This document shows positions 1-6,379 of a stretch of 7,743 nt of DNA, piece by piece. Position numbers and translations under genes: made by a program. Where the stretch lies: the NCBI GenBank assembly GCA_030066455.1, contig JASJBQ010000232.1, positions 1-7,743 of the forward strand. The letters are read 5' to 3'. The DNA comes from Desulfobacterales bacterium (GTDB lineage: Bacteria > Desulfobacterota > Desulfobacteria > Desulfobacterales > UBA5852). The notes under the pieces are model-generated. The model searched no databases. It saw only the letters and a list, made by a program, of their open reading frames with translations, and had not been told where the DNA came from. How positions within the stretch are numbered: the stretch's first letter is position 1; each line of letters opens with the position of its first letter.

Positions 1-544
1 CTTCCGTGAAATCCAGATCTTGATCGCCGAGCACCAGGGCCTGCCGACGCATGCGATGGCGCTGCAGGGCAAGGGGCAGGTTTTCACGGGAGAGGAAGTA
101 GGTGCAACCGCGGGGCGGGCGTGCCGCGACGATGGCATCGATCCATTGGCGGGTCTGCGACGACACCCCCATGCGGTGCCAGCCGTCTAAGACGAGGTGG
201 ATATCGGGTGGCAGGCCGGCAAGAATCCCACCAATCCGTTCCGGACCCGTCTTCTGCCGGCTGACCGCTGTCGCCCGGCTCCCGCGGGAGCCGCCGTCGG
301 CCACACATGCGGTCAGATGCCGGACGAAGTGGTTCGGGTCGGCGTCCGCGGGCCCGAGTTGCACCCAGCAGGCGCGTTTGGCCGTGCTTTGGAGATAATC
401 CGCGATCAGGGTCGATTTGCCCTGGGCCGCCCGGGCGCAGACGGTGACGATGCCGGGTGCTGCCACGCCTGCCAGTAATCGATGCAGCCTGGGGCGCTGA
501 ACGATGGCCGACGGCAGCGGGCCTGATTCAGGAGTGGGCTTCAT
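1..544 (-). CDS. MalT/LuxR-family STAND ATPase transcriptional regulator, N-terminal part (3' end beyond window)
   Basis: The minus strand is open from an ATG at 542-544 to the left edge, giving 181 codons. The protein resembles the N-terminal NTPase domain of MalT-like regulators, large cytoplasmic ATP-dependent activators that normally end in a LuxR-type HTH (not in this window). Visible signs in order: an 'IVQRPRL' entry segment (residues 14-20), a P-loop-like AAQGKST (39-45), 'WVQL...DADPNHFVRHL' (60-77), a Walker B-like HLVLDGW (116-122), and 'LSREN' followed by LPLALQRHRMRRQ (151-168) and DLDFTE (176-181), matching the family's SR..PPLPLARLR...L.FT pattern. The P-loop has Ala40 where many members have Gly, and the Walker B has Asp-Gly instead of Asp-Asp. 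I chose ATG 544 because the family motif begins soon after it. In-frame ATGs at 619 and 634 are possible, but no start has a strong Shine-Dalgarno. It is divergent from the response regulator gene. Ligand and targets are unknown. Confidence 0.8.
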   Translation of the reverse strand, partial: MKPTPESGPLPSAIVQRPRLHRLLAGVAAPGIVTVCARAAQGKSTLIADYLQSTAKRACWVQLGPADADPNHFVRHLTACVADGGSRGSRATAVSRQKTGPERIGGILAGLPPDIHLVLDGWHRMGVSSQTRQWIDAIVAARPPRGCTYFLSRENLPLALQRHRMRRQALVLGDQDLDFTE

Positions 545-669
545 CCCGTTGGTTGTCTCTCTCTGGCGGACAAATGGTTTGCTGTTCGGTTCACCGACAT
601 AGTCGGCCTCTGGCCGCATGACATGTCGGAGCATAGCAGAAGCCAAAGAGGGGGAAAAGGCTTAAAAGA

Positions 670-694
670 CTGTGAATACAACAACAACTCACAG
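670..694. repeat. 6-bp inverted repeat CTGTGA / TCACAG
   Basis: CTGTGA (670-675) is the exact reverse complement of TCACAG (689-694), with a 13-nt A/C-rich spacer. The half-sites resemble those of CRP/FNR-type proteins (TGTGA...TCACA), but their usual spacer is 6 nt, so a standard CRP site is unlikely. It could be an operator with wide spacing or a small hairpin. Confidence 0.45.
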
Positions 695-716
695 GCCCCG
701 GACAACTGGCGGGGCC
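694..716. repeat. 7-bp GC-rich hairpin in divergent intergenic region
   Basis: GGCCCCG (694-700) pairs perfectly with CGGGGCC (710-716) across a 9-nt loop. It abuts the preceding inverted repeat, sharing base 694. There is no T-run on the plus side. Read on the minus strand it is followed by a T/G-rich stretch, so a weak minus-strand terminator or a leader hairpin is possible, but the sequence does not decide this. Confidence 0.45.
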
Positions 717-870
717 GCGACGCAGCGGTGGTAAAAGCCGGAGTCGGGGCGGATGTATTCCATTACGCGAAGCCCCATGACAAATCACTCAAATTCAGGT
801 ACGGTAACAATTAAACGCAGTCGCACCGACGACCGCCGCTTGCAAACAAACACCCGTCCGGGCCAGCACG

Positions 871-1590
871 ATGACAACCATCCTGGTGATCGATGACGAA
901 ACCGCTACGCTGACGATGTTTCGTCTTTTCCTGAGCGCGATGGGCTATCGTGTTCTTACGGCCGAAGACGGACCCACCGGGCTTCGGTTATTGGAGCAGG
1001 AGAATCCAGCCATCGTGTTCACGGACCTGAAGATGCCGGTCATGGATGGTTTTGACGTCATCCGGGCCATCAAGAAAAAAGCACCCGAAACCGAAGTCGT
1101 GGTGATTACCGGCCACGGTGATATGGACCTAGTGTTGCAGGCCCTGAACCTCGAGGCTACGGATTTCATCAACAAGCCCATCAAACGCGAAGCCCTTGAA
1201 GCCGCGTTGGCGCGTGCCATCCAGCGACGCCAGAGCGCGGATGCGCAATCAGAACACCTGGCCTTCAATCAAACGGATGGCGTCGCCGTCATCGCCATGC
1301 GGGGCAAACTCCGGGGGACCTCGGCGTCCCCGCTGAAAAAAATGGCCCGCGAGGCCATCGCCGACGGTTTGCAGGGCGTCGTATTCAGTTTCGACCCCAA
1401 CCTGGCAGTTACCGGCGCCGGTATCACCACCCTCACCCAGGTGCTCAACGATCTCCGTCAGGCCAACTTTAACGTGGCCTTCAGTGGATTGTCGATCAAC
1501 CTGCGCACCGTCTTTGAAATGCTGGGTGTGACACGCTACGTTCGCATCTGCGACGCCGAATCGGAAGCCATCGCTGCTTGTCGCCGCTAG
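871..1590 (+). CDS. Response regulator with C-terminal STAS-like domain
   Basis: The protein has 239 residues in two domains. Residues 1-120 are a CheY-like receiver: acidic pair Asp8-Asp9, phosphoacceptor Asp52 in 'FTDLKMPVMDG', switch Thr80 in 'VITGHGD', and Lys102-Pro103 in 'FINKP'. Residues about 135-237 read as a STAS/SpoIIAA-type fold: 'VAVIAMRGKL' strand, an amphipathic helix, 'GVVFSFDPNLAVTGAGITTL', then 'NVAFSGLSINLRTVFEMLGV'. In anti-sigma factor antagonists the loop before the helix carries a phosphorylated Ser (DSSGL pattern). Here it reads TGAGI (181-185), so the usual phospho-Ser is absent. A cytoplasmic phosphorelay output working through protein binding rather than DNA binding is inferred. 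The ATG at 871 begins exactly at the receiver; the upstream sequence has only a poor ribosome binding site. No complete cognate kinase is in the window. Confidence 0.88.
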   Translation: MTTILVIDDETATLTMFRLFLSAMGYRVLTAEDGPTGLRLLEQENPAIVFTDLKMPVMDGFDVIRAIKKKAPETEVVVITGHGDMDLVLQALNLEATDFINKPIKREALEAALARAIQRRQSADAQSEHLAFNQTDGVAVIAMRGKLRGTSASPLKKMAREAIADGLQGVVFSFDPNLAVTGAGITTLTQVLNDLRQANFNVAFSGLSINLRTVFEMLGVTRYVRICDAESEAIAACRR

Positions 1591-1738
1591 CGCCCTTAGA
1601 AAATGCTACCCGCCAAACACCGGATCGATCCCATCATTGAACACCGATTTGCACTTCAGGCCGTTGCGGCCGGAAGGCTGAATGATGCCGCCGGACCTTC
1701 GTTTCTGGTCCCCATGGATAGGGTTTGACTGAGGCGCT
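1591..1738. other. Intergenic spacer before hrpB
   Basis: This 148-bp gap contains two short hairpins: GGCCG/CGGCC with a 3-nt loop near 1660-1675, and GGACC (1693-1697) / GGTCC (1707-1711). Neither is followed by a T-run. I see no convincing promoter, so read-through from the response regulator gene into hrpB remains possible. Confidence 0.4.
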
Positions 1739-4276
1739 GTGATCCTTTCGAATGCCAGCGACGCTGCAATGCAGGCCCTGCCGGTCGCCACGATCCTGGA
1801 AGACATCCGTTCGGTGCTGAGCCAGCATGCCGGAGCGGTGCTGCAAGCCCCCCCCGGCGCCGGGAAGACGACCCTTGTGCCGTTGGCGTTGCGCGGCCAG
1901 CCCTGGCTTGGCCACCGAAAAATCCTCATGCTCGAACCCCGGCGGCTGGCCGCCCGGGCGGCCGCCGACCGCATGGCCGACCTCCTGGGCGAGACGGTCG
2001 GGCACACGGTGGGCTATCGCATGCGTATGGAACGGCGTGTCAGTTCGAAGACCCGAATCGAAGTGGTCACCGAGGGCACCTTGACGCGCATGCTGCAGTC
2101 GGATCCCGCGCTGACGGATGTCGGGCTCGTGATTTTCGACGAGTTCCACGAACGCAGCCTGCAGGCGGATCTGGGACTGACCCTGTGCCTGGAAATCCAG
2201 GGGGTGCTCAATGCCGACCTGCGTCTGCTGGTCATGTCGGCCACGTTGGAAACCACGGCCGTGGCGGCCCTCATGGGGGATGTGCCCGTCATCGGTTGCC
2301 GTGGGCGCGCTTACCCGGTGGAAACCTGCTACGGCAAGCCGCGGACACGGCAGGCCATCGAATCCCGGGTGGCGGCCGCCGTCCGCAGCGCTGCGGCCGC
2401 GCATGACGCCAGCATCCTGGCGTTTCTGCCGGGCGCTGCCGAGATCGGCCGGGTGGCGCGTCGCCTGCAGCGTGCCCGTCTGGGATCGGACTGGATCGTG
2501 CAGCCGTTGTTCGGCCGCCTGACCCGGGCCGAGCAGGAGCGCGCCATCGCTCCCGCGCCGGGGAGGCAGCGCAAGATCGTGCTGGCCAGTGCGATTGCCG
2601 AGACCAGCCTGACCATCGAGGGGATCCGGGTGGTGGTCGATTCCGGCTTCATGCGCGTTCCCCGCTTCGATATCCGCAGCGGCATGACCCGCCTGGTAAC
2701 GCTGCCGGTGACCAAGGCTTCGGCCGACCAGCGCCGCGGTCGTGCCGGACGCACCGCTTCCGGCATTTGCTACCGTCTGTGGTCCGAGGCGGAGCAGGCG
2801 GCCCTCGTACCGCATCACCTGCCCGAGATCGCCGTCGCCGACATGAGCGGCCTGGCGTTGGAACTGGCGCTGTGGGGCGTTCACAGGCCCGCTGACCTGC
2901 GCTGGCTCGATGCACCGCCGGCCGCAGCCTACGAGGAAGCTTGCGAACTGCTGGCGTCCTTCGGTGCCATCGATGGGCGCGGCCGGGTGACCGCACACGG
3001 CCGTAAAATGGCGGAACTGCCCGCTCATCCCCGCCTGGCGCACATGCTCGCCATGGCCAGGGACCATTGTCTCGGACGAACGGCCTGCGATCTCGCCGCG
3101 CTTTTGAGTGAACGGGATTTCATACCCGTTGGCCCTGACGCGCCGGATGCCGATCTGCAATCGCGCCTCGATGTCCTGGATGTGCTGCGGGGCGATGCCG
3201 TAGACGATTCGCGCACGATCCGCGCGGATCGGGCAGCGCTGCGGCGGGTGCAAAAAACGGCATCGCTGCTCTACCGCAAGCTCGGGCAGCCGCCTGCGAA
3301 AACGCAGCGGCTGGCGGCCGGGCGCCTCATGGCCTGGGCCTATCCGGACCGTATCGCCCAGCGTCGAAGCACCGGCGAGGGCCGTTTTCTTCTTGCCAGC
3401 GGCCGCGGCGCCTATCTGAAACCCGGCGACCCCCTGGCCGCCAATGATTACATCGTTGCGGCCGAGTTGGACGGCAATCCGCGCGACGCCCGTATTTTTC
3501 TGGCCGCGGTCTACGACGGCGATTTATTGCAGGATCAGTACGCCGGTCGGCTCGACTGGCTGACCGGGGTGGAATGGGATTCAGAGCGCCGACGGGTATC
3601 GGCAGTGCGTCGCTGTCGCTACGGCGCACTGGTCCTGCACGCGGAAGCGGTCACGGATCCCGACCCGGATGAAGTTCAGGCCGCCATGCTCGCCGGGGTG
3701 CGCCGCCACGGGCTCGCATGTTTGCCCTGGACGCCCGAACTGCGAAACTGGCAGGCGCGGATCGGGTTTCTACGGCGGGTGCTGGGGGAATGGCCGGATC
3801 TCTCCGACGCCAGCCTGACGGCCAACCTGGAGAACTGGCTGGCACCTTGCGTGAGCGGTATGACACGGTTGCGCGATCTGCAAAAGATCGACTTGGGCCG
3901 AGCGCTGAAAGGTCAATTGGATTGGCGCCGGCAAAAGGCACTCGACCAACTGGCCCCCAACCGTCTGCCGGTACCCAGCGGACGCGCGATTCCTGTCGAT
4001 TACAATTGTGATCCACCGGTCCTGGCCGTGCGGCTCCAGGAAATGTTCGGCCAAACCAAGACCCCGACGGTGGCCGACGGCCGCCAGCCTCTGGTCGTGC
4101 ACCTGTTGTCTCCGGCCGGTCGTCCGGTGCAAATCACCCAGGACCTGGAAGGATTCTGGCAAACGGGCTACAATGCGGTTCGCAAAGCGTTGCGGGGGCG
4201 CTACCCCAAACACCACTGGCCTGAAGATCCCCTCAACGCCAGGGCCACCCATCAGGTCCGCCCCAAGAGATTGTGA
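1739..4276 (+). CDS. hrpB: ATP-dependent RNA helicase HrpB
   Basis: The protein has 845 residues, a normal length for bacterial HrpB, a DEAH/RHA-type superfamily 2 helicase. Motifs in order: Walker A APPGAGKTT (37-45), LEPRRLAAR (65-73), 'VVTEG' (109-113), DEFHERSLQADL (134-145; DEFH is the HrpB form of motif II), SAT (167-169), 'SAIAETSLTIEGI' (284-296), and motif VI QRRGRAGR (331-338). The C-terminal HrpB-specific domain is clear from about residue 741: 'VDYNCDPPVLAVRLQEMFG', 'LLSPAGRPVQIT', 'GRYPKHHWPEDPLNA'. The family is implicated in RNA metabolism, but its physiological role in most bacteria is unsettled. The start is uncertain. GTG 1739 has GAGG only 4 nt upstream. ATG 1769 (MQALPVATIL) better matches where E. 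coli HrpB begins but lacks a ribosome binding site. The thioesterase gene follows after 34 bp. Confidence 0.95.
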   Translation: MILSNASDAAMQALPVATILEDIRSVLSQHAGAVLQAPPGAGKTTLVPLALRGQPWLGHRKILMLEPRRLAARAAADRMADLLGETVGHTVGYRMRMERRVSSKTRIEVVTEGTLTRMLQSDPALTDVGLVIFDEFHERSLQADLGLTLCLEIQGVLNADLRLLVMSATLETTAVAALMGDVPVIGCRGRAYPVETCYGKPRTRQAIESRVAAAVRSAAAAHDASILAFLPGAAEIGRVARRLQRARLGSDWIVQPLFGRLTRAEQERAIAPAPGRQRKIVLASAIAETSLTIEGIRVVVDSGFMRVPRFDIRSGMTRLVTLPVTKASADQRRGRAGRTASGICYRLWSEAEQAALVPHHLPEIAVADMSGLALELALWGVHRPADLRWLDAPPAAAYEEACELLASFGAIDGRGRVTAHGRKMAELPAHPRLAHMLAMARDHCLGRTACDLAALLSERDFIPVGPDAPDADLQSRLDVLDVLRGDAVDDSRTIRADRAALRRVQKTASLLYRKLGQPPAKTQRLAAGRLMAWAYPDRIAQRRSTGEGRFLLASGRGAYLKPGDPLAANDYIVAAELDGNPRDARIFLAAVYDGDLLQDQYAGRLDWLTGVEWDSERRRVSAVRRCRYGALVLHAEAVTDPDPDEVQAAMLAGVRRHGLACLPWTPELRNWQARIGFLRRVLGEWPDLSDASLTANLENWLAPCVSGMTRLRDLQKIDLGRALKGQLDWRRQKALDQLAPNRLPVPSGRAIPVDYNCDPPVLAVRLQEMFGQTKTPTVADGRQPLVVHLLSPAGRPVQITQDLEGFWQTGYNAVRKALRGRYPKHHWPEDPLNARATHQVRPKRL

Positions 4277-4296
4277 CCCCGGTTTGAACCCAATGC

Positions 4297-4304
4297 AGGG
4301 GAAG
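4297..4304 (+). promoter_or_regulatory. Ribosome binding site for the thioesterase gene
   Basis: The purine-rich AGGGGAAG ends 6 nt before ATG 4311 and continues as A/G up to the start. It favours ATG 4311 over the in-frame ATG 4293, which lies just in front of the motif and has no such sequence upstream. Confidence 0.7.
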
Positions 4305-4310
4305 AAGAAA

Positions 4311-4766
4311 ATGCCGACCGAAACCGCACGCCAGAATGCCATCGCCGCCCACATTCTAAAGGATCCCTTCGCCCGCAAGCTCGGGGTCCGCTTCGAAGCC
4401 ATCCGCCCGGGATACAGCCGTGTCGCCTTGACCGTCAAAGCGGACATGGTCAATTTTCACGGAATGACCCACGGCGGACTGATTTTCGCTCTGGCGGATA
4501 TGGCTTTTGCCGCCGCCGGTAATTCCCATGGTCAGACGGCCGTAGCCCTCAACGGCAACATCACTTTCCTGAAACCCTCCCGGCCGGGCGACCGGCTGGT
4601 GGCCGAGGCCAGGGAAATCCAGGCGGCCGGTCGTACGGCGGTATACGCGATCACGGTGCGGGAGACCGCCGGTGATACGCTGCTGGCCTGCAAGCAGGCC
4701 ACCGTCTACCGCCAGAAAGAATGGTTCGTCGCGCCGGCCGCCAAAACGCCTTCGGAGGAACGATAA
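4311..4766 (+). CDS. PaaI-like hot-dog fold acyl-CoA thioesterase
   Basis: The 151-residue protein fits the PaaI family (usually about 130-150 aa), cytoplasmic hot-dog enzymes that hydrolyse acyl- or aryl-CoA thioesters. The signature is 'NFHGMTHGGLIFALADMAF': Asn48, the His54-Gly-Gly motif, and Asp63, which aligns with the catalytic Asp of the E. coli phenylacetate-pathway enzyme. The later segment 'VALNGNITFLKPSRPGDRLVAEA' (78-100) is the typical second strand of the fold. The tail from about residue 137 is slightly longer than the core. No phenylacetate-pathway genes lie nearby, so the symbol paaI is not assigned and the substrate is unknown. It lies 34 bp after hrpB on the same strand and is probably co-transcribed; no functional link to the helicase is evident. 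Confidence 0.9.
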   Translation: MPTETARQNAIAAHILKDPFARKLGVRFEAIRPGYSRVALTVKADMVNFHGMTHGGLIFALADMAFAAAGNSHGQTAVALNGNITFLKPSRPGDRLVAEAREIQAAGRTAVYAITVRETAGDTLLACKQATVYRQKEWFVAPAAKTPSEER

Positions 4767-4809
4767 AGGCTGTCCGCCGGCGGTCGCCAAGAGCCGATCG
4801 TACGATTGC

Positions 4810-4839
4810 TTGATCAAACCGGGCCAAATTCGATATACC
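4810..4839 (+). promoter_or_regulatory. Possible sigma-70-type promoter upstream of the PAS-HisKA gene
   Basis: TTGATC (4810-4815) and TATACC (4834-4839) are separated by 18 bp, a tolerable -35/-10 arrangement. It is the best candidate in the 154-bp gap before the kinase-like gene. Transcription would start near 4846 and place the dyad at 4871-4912 in the leader. The match is moderate and untested. Confidence 0.3.
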
Positions 4840-4870
4840 GTTGGAACAGACAGGCGGCGCAACCGAAAGG

Positions 4871-4912
4871 GGCGTCATTCAGATTCGCCGCGCGGCGAAC
4901 GCTTTTGACGCC
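4871..4912. repeat. Nested perfect dyad immediately upstream of the PAS-HisKA start
   Basis: A perfect 16-bp palindrome, TTCGCCGC/GCGGCGAA (4884-4899), sits inside a second 7-bp inverted repeat, GGCGTCA (4871-4877) / TGACGCC (4906-4912). Both share the exact centre between 4891 and 4892. The structure ends 8 nt before ATG 4921. It could be an operator bound by a dimer or, if transcribed, a very stable leader hairpin covering the translation start region, which shows no Shine-Dalgarno. Confidence 0.75.
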
Positions 4913-4920
4913 ACAAAACC

Positions 4921-5775
4921 ATGACGACGACTCTCATTATTCTACTGACCGCGGTGGGGGGATGGCTGCTGTACGAGCGCCATCGCCTGCGCCGGCGCCT
5001 GGCACGAATGAGCCGCACCGCCCAGGACAAGCGCACCGAGTATGAAAAACTGGAAGCGGAACGCCGCCAGGAAGTCGACGCCCGGCGCTTGACGGAAGAC
5101 AAGTTGCGCCGCTACCTGCAGCTGATGGACACGATCATCAATGCGATTCCCAACCCCATTTACTTCCGGGACGGAGACGGCGTTTTCCAGGGCTGCAACA
5201 AAGCGTTTGCGCGCGATATTGCGGGCCTTACGCGCGATCGTATTCTCGGCAAGCGGCCGCCAGATCTCGTGGGCCAGGTTCCAGAAGACCTCGTGGACCG
5301 CTTGGAGGGCAAGGCCAAAGGGGCGGACCGGCATCATGGTCTTCATTCCTTTGAAGCGGACGTTTCCTGCGCGGACGGCATTCGCCGCGAATTCCTCTTT
5401 GCGATCAACATTCTCTCTCCGGAAGCGGGGCAGGCGGCCGGCAGCGTGGGCGTCATGCTCGATCTGACCCAGAAAAACCGCGCGGCCCGTGAACGCGCCC
5501 AGCGGGAAAAATTCCAGGGCGTGCTCGAGACCGCCGGGGGCGTCTGCCACGAGATGAATCAACCCCTGCAGGTCATCTCCGGCTACGCGGAAATCATGAT
5601 GAACGAAACGTCCCCCGATCACAAGATGTTCCGCATGGCCCATCAGATCAGCGAACAGGTAGACCGTATGGCGGATATCACCACCAAACTGCAGAAGATC
5701 ACTCACTACGAAACCATGGACTACGGGGAACACGCCCGGATCATCGACATCCACAAGTCTTCGCAGGCGGACTGA
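4921..5775 (+). CDS. Membrane-anchored PAS-HisKA protein lacking the histidine kinase ATPase domain
   Basis: The protein has 284 residues: one N-terminal hydrophobic segment (about 4-17) followed by a basic stretch (RHRLRRRLAR), a charged coiled-coil-like region (about 33-65), a PAS domain (about 66-185; 'LMDTIINAIPNPIYFRDGDG', 'GCNKAFARDIAG'), then a dimerisation/phosphoacceptor (HisKA) region. The H-box is 'GGVCHEMNQPLQVISGYAEIM', with His210 as the expected phosphoacceptor followed by Glu211. The second helix is about 233-262. The protein then ends at 'IIDIHKSSQAD'; no HATPase N, G1 or G2 box follows, and I find no remnant of one downstream in another frame. It therefore should not autophosphorylate alone. 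It may be a sensory partner, a phosphotransfer module, or a dimerisation partner of a full kinase (inference). The REC-STAS protein is a possible partner. ATG 4921 has no visible ribosome binding site. Confidence 0.85.
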   Translation: MTTTLIILLTAVGGWLLYERHRLRRRLARMSRTAQDKRTEYEKLEAERRQEVDARRLTEDKLRRYLQLMDTIINAIPNPIYFRDGDGVFQGCNKAFARDIAGLTRDRILGKRPPDLVGQVPEDLVDRLEGKAKGADRHHGLHSFEADVSCADGIRREFLFAINILSPEAGQAAGSVGVMLDLTQKNRAARERAQREKFQGVLETAGGVCHEMNQPLQVISGYAEIMMNETSPDHKMFRMAHQISEQVDRMADITTKLQKITHYETMDYGEHARIIDIHKSSQAD

Positions 5776-6033
5776 CGGGTGATGCATACTCCGCGGGTAG
5801 AACACCCGGCCGGGCCCGCATCATCCGGAATGACCAACGTCGAGGCGGGTAAGCGGCGAAGGCAGATGCATTTCGAATCGACGGGCCCTTGGTTGTCGCT
5901 GGTTTGCGGATCGGTGACGAACGGCTGTTCGGGCGGTGGGGGCCCGCTGGAGACGTCCATGCGACAAAGCCGGCTTTTGAGGGCCGGCCTCAGCGCATTG
6001 GAGGGAGGAGCGTCATGCCAATCTAATCTGTAG
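5776..6033. other. Intergenic region after the PAS-HisKA gene
   Basis: There is no convincing gene here. An 84-codon frame from GTG 5779 has no recognisable family or strong start signal. A hairpin GCCGGC (5969-5974) / GCCGGC (5983-5988) overlaps a second possible one, GAGG/CCTC (5979-5991); neither has a plus-strand T-run. A very purine-rich stretch GGAGGGAGGAG (6000-6010) precedes a three-codon frame, ATG CCA ATC TAA (6015-6026), just before the structured element at 6034. Confidence 0.45.
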
Positions 6034-6142
6034 GCACGGTTCGCATTTGGCACTGCAAGACGCCGCCGAGAAGGTCTGCAAACCGTGATGCGGCCAAAGC
6101 CTTAGGGGGCAACCTGCTTGCGAACCGTGCGTTTTTTATTTT
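6034..6142 (+). terminator. Long structured terminator or candidate structured RNA
   Basis: GCACGGTTCGCA (6034-6045) is the exact reverse complement of TGCGAACCGTGC (6119-6130), a 12-bp stem followed at once by GTTTTTTATTTT, as in an intrinsic terminator on the plus strand. The 73-nt interior is not a simple loop. TTTGGC (6046-6051) pairs with GCCAAA (6093-6098) directly stacked on the outer stem. TGC-A-AGAC (6054-6061) pairs with GTCTGCA (6074-6080) with one bulged A. GCC/GGC can form a small hairpin at 6099-6110. A second copy of the 3' arm, TGCAAACCGTG (6077-6087), matches 10 of 11 bases of 6119-6129, so the 5' arm has two alternative partners. No plus-strand gene follows; the next gene is antisense. 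A small RNA or an insulating terminator both fit. I do not recognise a known riboswitch class. Confidence 0.65.
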
Positions 6143-6143
6143 G

Positions 6144-6338
6144 CTATGCGACGCGCTTGTATTCCGCGTAACCGATGAGAAACCGATTGTCATCGTCGTA
6201 GTCGATGGCATGGCAGATGTTGATATCGCGGCGGCAGAATTGAATGCGGCGCAGTTCGTTCAGACGGCTGCAGTTATCGACACATTGATCCTTGGGCAGG
6301 TTCTTGTTTTCACATGTGCGGCAGGGCGAGGAAATCAT
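6144..6338 (-). CDS. Small Cys-rich protein, possible metal-binding, unknown function
   Basis: The 64-residue minus-strand protein begins 'MISSPCRTCENKN' and has Cys at 6, 9, 19, 23, 35 and 42, the last followed by His43. The first four form CX2C-X9-CX3C, a spacing able to bind zinc or an Fe-S centre, but no named family is assigned. The C-terminal third is acidic then basic (DYDDDNR...EYKR). No signal peptide or membrane segment is visible. Reality as a gene is supported by a good ribosome binding site (AAGAGG, 6-nt spacing) and by a consensus-type sigma-54 promoter about 80 bp upstream. It reads against the preceding plus-strand gene, with the 6034-6142 terminator between them. Sigma-54 control suggests expression tied to a specific activator and condition. 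Confidence 0.8.
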   Translation of the reverse strand: MISSPCRTCENKNLPKDQCVDNCSRLNELRRIQFCRRDINICHAIDYDDDNRFLIGYAEYKRVA

Positions 6339-6344
6339 TTTTAA

Positions 6345-6350
6345 CCTCTT
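6345..6350 (-). promoter_or_regulatory. Strong ribosome binding site of the Cys-rich gene
   Basis: Read on the minus strand, AAGAGG (inside GAAGAGGT) lies 6 nt before the ATG at 6338. It supports this small frame as a real gene and fixes its start. Confidence 0.8.
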
Positions 6351-6379
6351 CTTGCGTGGTTGGTTCGTGATTCATGTGA

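Larger units (their letters stand above)
545..870. other. Divergent intergenic region
   Basis: This stretch lies between two divergently read regulator genes and should hold promoters for both. I see no sigma-70 or sigma-54 promoter good enough to call. The clearest structures are two adjacent inverted repeats at 670-694 and 694-716. A 63-codon plus-strand reading frame at 623-814 has no recognisable family or ribosome binding site, and I do not call it a gene. If the MalT-like protein starts at 619 or 634, its 5' end would extend into this region. Confidence 0.6.

Noticed and set aside
671..693. CRP binding site TGTGA...TCACA
   Set aside because: The spacer is 13 nt instead of the 6 nt required by CRP; kept only as an inverted repeat.
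1634..3253. 539-codon minus-strand frame inside hrpB
   Set aside because: It is antisense to a clear helicase with all motifs; long antisense frames are expected in GC-rich genes and the translated sequence has no family signs.
4942..5805. 287-codon minus-strand frame opposite the PAS-HisKA gene
   Set aside because: The plus-strand protein has clear PAS and H-box motifs; the minus frame is its shadow.
5779..6033. 84-codon plus-strand frame after the PAS-HisKA gene
   Set aside because: No recognisable family, weak start region and low-complexity Gly/Ser/Arg content; it overlaps hairpins and the purine tract, which explain the sequence better.
6046..6065. Second sigma-54 promoter at TGGCAC on the plus strand
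   Set aside because: TGGCAC at 6048-6053 is not followed by TTGC at the needed 5-nt spacing.
6034..6130. Cyclic-di-GMP-I (GEMM) riboswitch, suggested by GCAAACC and AAAGCC-like words
   Set aside because: The words are too close together to leave room for the P2 hairpin, the GGACGCAAAGCC core is not matched, and no downstream gene is in the right orientation.
6034..6130. Integron attC-like site
   Set aside because: A long folded inverted repeat is present, but the RYYYAAC/GTTRRRY core sites and a cassette layout are not.
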